Part shown: piece by piece, positions 21,840-32,900 of the stretch | Layout of the letters: each line of letters begins with the position of its first letter | How positions within the stretch are numbered: position 1 is the stretch's first letter | Notes under the pieces: generated by a model | The model's database searches: none | Seen by the model: only the letters and a program-made list of their open reading frames with translations | Told to the model about the DNA's origin: nothing | NCBI RefSeq assembly: GCF_019393635.1 | Contig: NC_057863.1 | Location: 1,180,501-1,244,500, forward strand | Direction of reading: 5' to 3' | From: Dromiciops gliroides | Lineage: Eukaryota > Chordata > Mammalia > Microbiotheria > Microbiotheriidae | DNA: 64,000 nt | Translations under genes and position numbers: made by a program

Positions 21840-23330
21840 GAGAAGAATAGAGGAGCCCTCTCTACCTTCTCACACTCTTTCACACACTCACACTTCCTCA
21901 CACACTCACTCATCCACACATACTTTCTCACACATGGACGGGAATGGAGGGGAGCAGTCTGAAGAAGAGGAAAAACTTTCAGGAGGAATTGGGGAGGTTG
22001 AAGGGAGAGACGGCTTCTTCTCTCCTTGCCTTCCTCCTCCTCCTCCTCCTCCTCCTCCTCCTCCTTCCTTCCTTCCTTTTTCTCCTCACTGGGGGCCTCA
22101 GAACTCTTCCCCTCTGGGATCTCCTGGGAGGAGGGAGGGTGGGAGCAATAGCAGGGGCTCCAATGACGGCTCCGCTTCTGCTCTTTGCAGAAAGCCTGTC
22201 CTGTTCCTGGGCCAACCACCACCTTCTCTCTTCTTTTCCAGAGAAGTGACTGAGAAGGGAGCCCAAGACATTAGGGCCACCCTGAGAGCTCATTCCTGGG
22301 AGTCTCCATCTCTCTGCTGACCCAGGCCTGGAGTCCTCTCCCTCCCCATCTCTCGGTGCACAACAAGCCCCATTTGTTGACTGGTCCAGCGCCTTAGGGG
22401 CCAAGCTCCCCTGGACTCTCTCTAGGTCCCCATGTGATCACCCACAGGCTCCCCGCAGGGCTCCTGGAGGATACACTTATCTCTGAGACATAAGCTTTTT
22501 GGAAGGCAGCCGCAGCTTGACTCAGAGTCTCTAGTGCCCAGCACGGTGTCTGACCCACAAGAAGAGGAATCAACCACTCAACAAGTGCTAAATGTTTACT
22601 AAGCAGCTGCTCCATGCCACACCTGTGCCAGACAGCCATAAATGTGGTCTCTGCCCCCAAGGAGCTCCCCACTGGGCAGAGCCCCGCCCCCCCCCCCCGG
22701 AACTTTGTCGACTTGTGCCCAGCCACTCATCGGCTGCTCTAGAGCCGCCCCAGCTCCTTCATTCTCCGAGAGGAGCCATGTCCTCATGGAGTTGTATCTC
22801 CACTCAGCCTCACTCTCGATTCCAGAGTCACCATGGTCCGAGTGGACCACTGAGGTTGTGCCCAGAGCTCTCAGTGAGAGTCCCCCCCCAACTTTAACTG
22901 GGTCTCTTTGAAGCTTCAGCTGCCTTGTAGCCTCACCTCAAGAGCCACGGTCCTCTGCTCCCTCCCCTCCCTCCCCTCTCCTCCTGCTCTCCTTCCCTTC
23001 CCCCATCTCCTCTCTTTTCCTTCCTCCTCCCTTCCCCCTTTCCCCCCCCAAGGTGCCACCATCCCCTGCTCCTCACTGCTCCTCTCCCTCCTTTCCCCCT
23101 TCCCCTCCTCCTCTATTTCCCCATCTCTTCTCTTCCCCTTCTTCCCCCTCCCTCATCTTTCCCCCATCCCCCTCCTTTTTCCACCTCCCCTCCCCCTCCT
23201 CCCTTTTCTCCCTCTTCCTCTATTTCCCTTCCTTCTGTCTTCTCCCTCCTCTCCCCTTCTTCCCCTCCTCCTCTTCCTCCTCCCCTCAGGTGCCCCCATT
23301 CTCTGCTCTCTGGTGCCCCTCTCCATCCCC
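21840..23330. repeat. Pyrimidine-rich simple-sequence stretches upstream of P2RX5
   Basis: (CTC)n at about 22025-22062, and a long CCCTCC/TTCCCC-rich low-complexity tract at about 22950-23290. Between them lies unique sequence with a MIR/L2-tail-like piece at about 22580-22690. Long open frames here are poly-Pro/Leu/Ser artefacts of the composition. Confidence 0.75.
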
Positions 23331-23584
23331 TCCCCCGCACTGGCCTCCAGGCACAGGAGGAACAAATGATGGATGGGCATAAGAGGACAAAGCTCATGGT
23401 GTGTGTGGGAGGACTCTGCCCCATCCCCCCCCTCCCCCCCACCGCCCGCCCAAGCACTCTAAGGATGCCGGGGCCCTGGCCCCGCTCATGCACTCCCTCG
23501 TCAGAAGTCAGCCCAGCATGGGAAACCACACAGCCCAAGGAGCTGAGGCCAGGAAAGGCCCCCTGCCAAGCACCTTGGAGGCCG

Positions 23585-23711
23585 GACCTCGGCCCGCAGT
23601 GCGGGCAGGGGCGGGGAGGAGGGACCAAGGCTGAGCCCCGCCCCTCGCCAGCTGCTGGGCCTCTGGAGTGAGGGCACCGAGCTGCCCTGCGGCTGAGTGA
23701 GCCGGGCTAGG
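23585..23711 (+). promoter_or_regulatory. P2RX5: P2RX5 proximal promoter and 5' UTR (inferred)
   Basis: GC-rich, TATA-less sequence directly upstream of the P2RX5 start codon. It contains two Sp1-like GC boxes (GGGGCGGGG near 23608, CCCCGCCCC near 23636) and a near-perfect palindrome GCCCGCA-g-TGCGGGC at about 23592-23606. The exact transcription start cannot be seen; the assignment rests on position and composition. Confidence 0.5.
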
Positions 23712-23914
23712 ATGGGCCAGGTGAACTGCAGGAGCCTGTGCCTCAGCCTGTTTGACTACAAGACCGAAAAGTATGTGATCGCTAAGAACAAGAAGGTGGG
23801 ACTTCTCTACCGGCTGATGCAGCTGGCCATCCTGGCTTACCTGCTGGGGTGAGTGAGGCCGGGCGGCTGCCAGGCAGTCCGGAAGGAGCTAGGAGCTGGG
23901 TCAGTGAGCTGAGG

Positions 23915-23963
<49 letters not shown>

Positions 23964-26900
23964 ACGCACCTGTGTGTACGTATGTCTGCGGATGGGGGTG
24001 GGGGGGTGGGGTTCTGGTCCTAGCCTGGCTCTACCTCCCTATGTAACCTCATCCAGGTCTCTGTCTGTGCCTCCGTTTCCCCATCTGTAAACCCAAGAGC
24101 TTGGACTAGAGGACCCGGAGCCCCAGGGACATTTGAGGGTCTGCCTGGTCCCCTCATCCCATGCTCACCCCCCAGCCTCCCAAGACCCCTCTCCTTTACT
24201 GGTTGTTGGGCACGTAGTGGGACCAGAGCTCCTGGCCCAGAGAGACAGAGGAGGTTCCGGCCCCACTCCTCCCCACCAGTAGGGGAAGCCTGGGGTTGGG
24301 TGGACAGGCAGCTCCTTGACTGGCAGCTTCCCAACCCTTCCTCCATTGTCCTCCAGGTGCCCTGGGCCCAGAAGATGGCTGAGCCATCTCAGGATTATTT
24401 ATAGCCAGTGCCAACTAGGTTCCAGGCCAGGCTGACTGACAAGGACAGCCTGTTGGCTGAGCTCCCTTACTGCCCCCCTGCTCTGAGCCCGGGGAGGCAG
24501 CTGGGCCCAAGGGTCCTGGAGTTGGCCTTGGGGTCCAACCGGCTCCCCTCTTTCCCCTTCCTCCACTCCCTCTTTTCCTTCCTCCCTTCCTTCCTCCCCC
24601 ATTCCCTCTCTCCCTCCTTCCTTCTTTCAATTCTCCAAGGGTTCAACACCTACTTAAACATCCCTTCATTACTTCCTGGAGCCAGGCCATTCCTAGCAGT
24701 TAACTGCAGACCTATGAATTGCTGAACACACCTCTTATAATTAAGCTGGGGTGGCAAAGGAGGGGCAGCTGTTGTTGGAGTCAGGTTTAGGGAATGCTGG
24801 ATGGCTGGAATGACAGAGGGGCAGAGTCAAGTCTAAATCAAGATGATTCCTTGAGGATGTGTATCAAGGCTCGTCTTTGGCTAAAACAACTGGCAACACA
24901 CACACCAGTTGTAGGTGACAGTAGCACACACAGCAGGCACAGGTGACAGTGGGGATGGTGGCAAACACTTGCAGAACCTGGTGGGTACAGAGACCCTCAC
25001 TTTCAGGCTCCAGATCCAGCACACTGCCCATTGAACCACACCACCCTCCCTTCTTTGAGAGAGATGCTGGAAGGGGCTGAGCCTTGCTTGGTCTGGGGAG
25101 AATGGGACGGGGAGCAGGGAGGGCAGCAGCAAGGAGACATGATGGCTGTCCTCAGCCCCTATCCGGTGGAAGAGTCCCAGAACCGGAAGTAGTAGTTCAG
25201 ATCTTAATGGATCAGGAATCACCCACTGGTATGTTCCCACACTTGTGGCCATCTAGTCTCTGCCTGAAGGCTTCAGTGAGGAGAAGGGAAGAGAGGGGAG
25301 GGGAGAAGAGAAGAAGACACACAAAGAGGCTCAATGAGAGTGTGGGGGGGGGTGGAGGGGGCGCAGTTAGCGGACTCATGACCAACAGAACACTTTAGAA
25401 ATATAACCTCATTGGGTTCTCACAACTCTGCAAGGGCGGTGCTATTAATGCCCCCATTTTACAGATGAGGGAGCTGAGGCAGGCATAGGTGAAGTGACTT
25501 GCCCAGGGACACACAGCCAAGTAGGTGTCTGAGGCTGGATTTGAACTCAGGTCTTCCTGACTCCTAGCACATTGTTCTGTGCACTGTGGTGCCACCTCTC
25601 TGCCTACAATCACTCTGCCCCCAAGCCCAATGTGACTCCAGAGTATGACAGAATAATGAAGAAACAGCACATTCTGATTAGGTTCAGGCTGCATTGAGAA
25701 GCCAGGCTCCAGGGTTATGGAGCCCATGGGGTCCCTCTGCCTTGTGCTGTGGGCTCAGCTCAGCTCTGGCTGATACATTTCAGGAGGGACAGGGGTGAGA
25801 TGCAGAAGAGACACCATGGAAAGTCAGAATGGTGAGGCCTGATTCAGAGCAACTTTGGGGGTGTTCAGCATGAAGATGATGAGCCCGGGCAGGCAGGACA
25901 GCACAGTTGGCTTCTTTCATGTGTGACAGGCCACCAGGTGCAAAAGGGACTGTCTGCTGGAGGATGGGAGGCACTTCCTGCCAACCCCAGAGCCCCGTGA
26001 TGGAAGGCCAGACTGGGGCTCCATGCCCCCTGGCTGGGTGGCGTTTGTCTCTAATGAGCTTTGGGTGAGACGGCCCCTCCTGGCCCGTTCAGTCCTCTGG
26101 AGTCCTGGGGGTTTGCTGGTGAGGCCAGGTGGCCAGCCTGGTTTCATAGGATCTGGATGGATCCCTTTTATTTTATCAATGAGATGACTGAGTCCCAGCG
26201 AGGTTTGGTCCCAAGGTCCCAGGGGATCGGGCATCTGGTCCAAACCACAATGACCGAGGACCCAGGGCCAGTGGGTGGTGCTTGGTCCTGGACCTGGAGA
26301 ACCAGGTAGTCCTGGGGAGTCTCCCCGCCACAGGCTATGTGCTGGGGCACAGTGGTAACGCGGCCACAGCATTTCTGTGGCCCATTTCCTGGCACTTATT
26401 AAGAGCAGACCTTGTGCGCCCCCATGTGGCCAGTGCCCTGGCTGGCAGCCGCTATTGTGGCTTTCAGGGAGGGTACTTGGAGTGCCAACATATACCAGGG
26501 CAGAATGAGGCATCTTCTGGCTTCTGGCTCTAGCGGCAGCGGGGAGGGGGGTTGTATGTAGCCAGGCTCTTACTCAGGTCACCTGGAGAAAGATTCCTTT
26601 GGACACAGCTGCGTAGTTGGGCCAGGGAGTCAGTCTGTGACCAGGGTCAGGGTGACTGTTATGGGCCAGGGGCACGGGGCGGGGCGGGGAGGGTCAGTAT
26701 GTGGATGGGGATAAGGGGTTAGGGGCACAGTTGGAAAGGGTGAGCCTGACTACCCTAGAAATCCAGCTTTGTCCTTTCTCTTCTTAGGACTGGGGGCCGG
26801 TGGGGGGCAGGGGGTGGTGGCAGGAAGTCTGCTCGTTATGCTCCCCCCTCTTCCAGCAACAGCCCCTCCAGCAAGGATGTGCTTTCTGGGCACAGTCCAA

Positions 26901-29900
26901 AGCCATCCCCGAGGGAGGCGGGTGGGCAGCAGGGTGCTTGTAGAGGAGGAGGGTCCCTGCACTGGGTGTATGTGGTGTGCTCCAGGGAGGATCCCAGCCA
27001 GGCCTGGGATCCATTGCCTCATTCATCCACCTTGGCCCAGGGGACTGGAGCAGGGCCCTGGGAAACTGCAGCTGCTTCTGTCTCCAGGCCAGGCCTTGTA
27101 GTTAGTTCCCTTGAACTTCAAATGAAACAATGTATCCTAAGGGCTTGGTGCACAGTCAGTTATTCATTGTGACCATTGTTGTTGCTAAGATGTTGTCAAA
27201 GCCCGGGCCCTCCTCCTGGCCTTCACCTCTGCCTGTTGCAGGTGGGTGTTCCTGGTGAAGAAGGGCTACCAGACGGTGGACACCTCCATCCAGAGCTCGG
27301 TCATCACCAAGGTCAAAGGTGTGGCCTTCACTAACACTTCAGAGCTGAAGGAGCGGCTTTGGGACGTGGCTGACTATGTCATCCCCTCCCAGGTGCGAGC
27401 CAAGGTTGCCTCTCACCCAGCTATCCGGCACATCAGTCAGTCCAGGCAACCAGAGGAGTCATGTGGGGTGTGACAATGGAGTCTGAGGGCCTGGGGTCAA
27501 ATGCTGGCTCCCTTCGTGCCCATGGGCAGTTCCCTGAGCCTCTATTGGCTTCAGGGTGTCCATCCAGCAGATGGGGGCCTGCCCACTAGATCCAGGATCC
27601 TGTGACTCACAGGGGACATGGACAGGAGTCCGTCCTGAGGAAGAGTGACCAGCCCTATTCTGCATGGTCCCAGAAGGGAGGGAGGACTAGGAGGTAAATA
27701 CAGAGGCAGTTTTTGCCTCAGTGAGACATCTCCCAGGGGCAGCTAGATGGCGCAGTGGATAAAGCACCAGCCCTGGATTCAGGAGGACCTGAGTTCAAAT
27801 GTGGCCTCAGACACTTGACACTTACTAGCTGTGTGACCCTGGGCAAGTCACTTAACCCCAATTGCCTCACTAAAAAAAAAAAAAAAAAAAAAAAGAAATA
27901 TCAGGGACATTTTAAGTGGACTCTTGTTCAGGTCTGGGCTGAACTGGAGGTGCCCCCACCCAGACCTTGGGCCCCTGCTGACTCCCAAGGGACTTTGGCA
28001 TTGGCAGCAGAGGTGATTGCCTGGCCTCATGGAGTACCCTGCTCCAAATGCTACCCCCTGTTCTGTCTCAGTAGCTTCAGCCCAGAATCTGAAGAGTCCT
28101 GAGTCCTTAGCAAGAGCTAAGGCTCGGCTGGGGAGGGGAGGCAGCCAGCTGGGAGGTAGCCTGGGCCAGTAACAACTACTTCCTTCCCCTCTCTCTCCTC
28201 CTCCCCCACTGCCCCTGCCTAGATTCAGGCAGCAGCACCTATGTTGGGGGTGGGGCAGGAACACTCCAAGATCAGCCTCCAGATGGAGAGGTCACAGGGC
28301 TCCCAGCCAGGAACATGGAGACAGGAGAGATTTGGGGGGGACCAAAGCTCAGGAGATGAAGGCAGAACACAGCTTCTGTACCTTCTCTAGCTACAGCCTA
28401 GGCGTGGAGCCCCAGGCTCCAACAGGCCAGCCCACAGGGAGAAACGTGACCTCCCTGCCTGTGTCCTCTGTGACTATGGGATCCATGTGGGCCTCAGCCA
28501 GGGTGCTGGGTCATGTGGTCCTGTCCTTGTCTTTTCAGGGAGAAAATGTTTTCTTCATTGTCACCAACATGATTGTGACCCCGAATCAGCGACAGACCAC
28601 CTGTGCTGAGGTCAGAGGCCATGGGACACAAAAGGGACTGATGGGAGCTGGGGGAGAGAGGGGTATACACTGAAAAATAATGTCACCCTCCTCCAGGGGA
28701 GCCTTCTCAGCTGTCAGTCCTGTGGGCATCCCTTCCCATCCCCCTGCTCATCCTCCCTTCCCATCCCCCTCCCCATCCTCCCTTCCCATCTCCCCTTCCT
28801 AATATGCCTTCCCAGCATCCCTTTCCAGCACCTCTTCCCATCATCCCTTCCACCCTCCCTTCTCATCACCTTATCCCATCCTCCCCTGCTCATCATCCCT
28901 TCTCATCATTCTTTCCCATCATCCCTTCCCAGTATCACTTCTCATCATCCCCTCCCATCCCCCCTTCCTATCACCTCTTCCCACCATCCCTTCCCTTCCC
29001 ACCGTCTCCAACACTGAGCCAAGCCTAGTCAAGCCACTTTGCCTGTGCCATGCATCGTGCCTGCCCCCTCTCACCTAGTCCCTTTGGTAACCAGCAGGGC
29101 ACCTATGGAGAGGATTGCAGGAGGAGGAGCAGGTAGCATTTTTCTTTGTAAACTAGTCCATATTCTATCCCACTCATTGTTGAGCACCTGGTCCCCTCTA
29201 GGTTCCTGGAGGAGCTGGAAGGATAAATGGGGTCCTCCCATCTCTGCCCCCCCATCTATTCCCCCCCCCTCCCCAAGGAGCATCCATCAAAGGGATTTTC
29301 TTTAACCTCACCTTGGACCAGGAAGCTCTTCTGGGAGCCCCAGGCAGAACAAAAGCCAACCTTCTCTCAGCGGGGCACCCAAGCCGCTCATCCATGCTGC
29401 CACTTCTAGGCCTCTCATGTAGTGTTTTGCCTGTTTCTCCAGGCAGGCTGAGAGAGAGGCCTTGTGAGCTGATGAGTTCAAGGCTCTAAAAGTGGGCACT
29501 GAATTCTCAGATCAAGTGATGAGGGGAGGAGGAAGAGAGGCCTCGGGGTGGGGGGAGGCTGACACCCCCCAGGAGCTGAGGGGCAGCAGGGCCCAGATGC
29601 CAGCTGTGGCCAGACTGATGAGAAGATGAAGGTGGCAGAGCAGTCAGAAGCCCCTTGAAAGGATGGTGCCGGGGCGGTCCCCAGGCTCCGGACCTTCCGG
29701 GGGAGTTCACGCTATTGGCACTGGAGCCGGTGGGAAGGGGGTCCCTGGAGGCAGTGACACCTGAGATGGGCCTTGAAGGAATCGGACAGGTGATGCTGGC
29801 ATGGGAGAGGTGGCAGAAAGGGCACTCAGTAAGCAGGGATCAGGAGGCAGCAGGTGTGAGCTACGTTTGAGGAAGAGCTGCAAGCGCAGCTTGTCTGGAG

Positions 29901-32900
29901 GAGACAACACTGAGAGACAATACTGGGCACGTGGATGGGAGGCAGTTTGAGATGCTCGGGAGCTTGGAGGTTGTCTTTGGACAGTGAGGAGCCATTGAGG
30001 ATTCCTGAGCTGTATTAGGGAGCTGAATCTGGTGCTGGGGAGCAGAGGGAAGGAAATGGGAGGTCCGGGGGCCAGGTCTCCAGGGCCTCCCACAATGCCT
30101 ACTGAGGCACTGGACCAGGGACCTTTTTGTTGTTGCTCAGTCATTTGTCAGTCATGTCTGACTCTGCATGAGCCCATTTGGGGTTTTCTTGGCAGAGATA
30201 CTGGAGGGCTCGGCCATCTCCTTCTTCGGCACATTTGACAGATGAGGAAACTGAGGCAAACAGGGTGAAGTGACTTGCCCAGGGTCATTCAGCTGATGTG
30301 ACTGAGGTCAGATTTGAACTCAGGTCCTCTTGACTCCAGGCCCTGCACTTTATCCACTGCACCACTGAGCTGCCCAGGCACTGGACTTTATGATTATTAA
30401 CCCATTTGATTCTCACAATCGCCCAGGGAGAGAGATGCTGTTATCCCCAGCTTACAGCTAAGAAACCTCAGGCAGACAGAGGTGAAGTGACTCACCCAAG
30501 GTCACACAGCTATAAGCATCTGGGGTCTTCCTGATTCCAGGACCAACTGTGGCCCTTAGCTGCTTCCTTGGGGGTGGGGGTCAAGATGGGCCAGTTCCTG
30601 GATTGTCGCTGCCCTCTGCTGGACACTGCTGGGCACCACAGGGGAACCCAGGGAAGAAAGGTCTTGGGGCCCAGATGCTGAAGTAGAAATCAGAGGCCCT
30701 TCTGGGGAGTGTTCAGCTCTATGTTCCCCTAGAGTACTTTGGTGGGGGGGAATAAGGGTTTATGGAGTGCCCACCACAGTACCCCAGGAGCCGTGTTGAG
30801 CACTTTATCCCCTTGGGGCAGACTGAGGTTGAGTGACTTGTCCAGGGTCACACTGTCTGAGGCTAGATTTGAATTCAAGTCCTCCTGACTGCGCCGTGTC
30901 TGGTCTCCCCTCTCCCAGCAGAACCCCAATATTCCAGGTGCTGTGTGCTTCCAGGACAGTGACTGTCCCAAAGGAGAAGCCATCATCACTGGGAATGGTG
31001 AGCCATGGGAGGCCTGGGGGAGGAGACAGCCCCTGGGAGGGGCTTGGGGCACTGCCCCTCCCTCATGTGACTCTTACCCTTCCAGGAGTGAAGACTGGCA
31101 ACTGTCTCATGGGGGGCAGCAATAACAGTGGCACATGTGAGGTGTTTGCCTGGTGCCCAGTGGAGAAGCTGGCCAAGCCCAAGTAAGCCTGTCTGGCCTT
31201 AGGAGAAGGGATCAGGAGGAGGCCCTGCCCTCTGGGGGCACCACCTGAGGCTAAACTGCCAGCTCCAGGTCCAGGCAGAGACCTCTGGGCTAGAACTAGT
31301 CGCTCTCCCTGCCTGCTCTAGGAGGCTGGGGAGGAGGGGGGGGAGGAGGGGGAGGGCAGCTTAGAGAGAAGGGTGAAGCCCAGACACCAGCCTGGCCACC
31401 CTGCACTGCCTTCCACACACATCCTTCGTTCTGTCAGCTATCCCAGGGCAGCCACAGCACAGCTGGGGAGCTCAGCTCAGAGCACGGATTCTCAAGACTC
31501 CTTTGGGGAGCTGGGGAGGGGGGACGAGCTGCTCGGGGCTAACCTGACCTTTGGGACTTCCAGGGAGCCCCTTCTGGGACAGGCTGAAGACTTCACCGTC
31601 TACATAAAGAATACCATCCGCTTCCCCAAGTTCAACTTTTCCAAGTAAGTAGGGTAGGGTGGTGCTCAAGGAAGCCCTGGTTGCTAGTTCACAAATGAAG
31701 GGTATGTGTGGCTGGGGGTGGGAGGCTCCCCTCTGCCCACCTTGTAGGGATGTGGTGTGAAAAACACAACACAAAGAGCAAAGATGCCTAACCATATGTG
31801 TCAGTAGCACCAGTGAGTGTGCTAGGGTGCGCAATGAGTGTGGCACCAGTGAGTGTGCTAGGGTGCCCAATGAGTGTGGCACCAGTGAGTATGCCAAGGT
31901 ACTCAGGAAGTATGGCACCAGTGAGTGTGCCAGGGTACTCAGGGAGTGTGGCACCATTGAGTGTGCCAGGGTGCCCAGTGTGGGGGTGTGTCAGTGGACA
32001 TGATCAGTTCACAGTGTATGTGCCTTTGTCTGTATAACTGTCTTGGGTCACCCCCTGACCAAGCCTGGCAGTGCCTTAGCTGCCACCTTGGAGGCATTGC
32101 TGAGACCACAGGGCCATGGGATGTCTGGACTAGAAAGGACCATTCCCTCATTTGACATATGTGAAGACTGAGCCTCCCCCTGGGCTGGGCTTGGGAAGGG
32201 GAGAGGGTGCTGTTTGGGACAATGGCAGTCTGCTGTGCCTAGGGGTAGGCTGAGGGGCAGAGGCCACTACCCCTGGCAATCCCATGTGCCCTATGAGGCA
32301 CAGGGCAGGGAAGGGAACCCTTCCCCCAGGCTGTCATCACCCTAGAGACCGTGGCTCTCAGAGCCCTAGGAAGCCCCCTCTGGTCCTGGAGAAAGTCCAC
32401 ACAGTGACCGGTAGTAACCCCTTGTTGCCGGGTACCCTTATACCCTGCCCTGGAGAGGCTGGGGCACTATCCTGGGTCTGGGCTTAGGAGCTGGCAGGAG
32501 GGTGGGAGCATGGGAACTCAGAACTGGGAGGCCCTTCAGAGGTGCCTAAGTACAGCCAGCCCACTCCTGAAGCAAGCCTTCCTGCTGTTCCTGAGGAGTC
32601 TCGACAGAGCACATTTCTGGGAACTGGCCTCTTGGCAGGGCTGGCACTGGGACAGGAACAAGAAGACAGAGGCCCAAGTGAAGCAGGCCCTGCACTACCT
32701 TCCAAGGGAAGATCATATGCAAATCACTAGGTAGATGGCTCACGTGCACGCATGCACGCCCACACACATTCACGCACACGTGGATACACACATACAGTGA
32801 GTGCACACACATATGCGTGCATGCATACACATGCACATATGTGGACACACATACATGGACACACCCGTGTACACCCATGCACGCACATGAGTGCACACAA

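Noticed and set aside
22908-23382. Pro/Ser/Leu-rich open frames upstream of P2RX5
   Set aside because: Direct product of a CCCTCC-rich low-complexity tract.
31800-31980. Possible CRISPR-like array of evenly spaced repeats
   Set aside because: The units are contiguous 36-bp tandem repeats without unique spacers, in a vertebrate intron.
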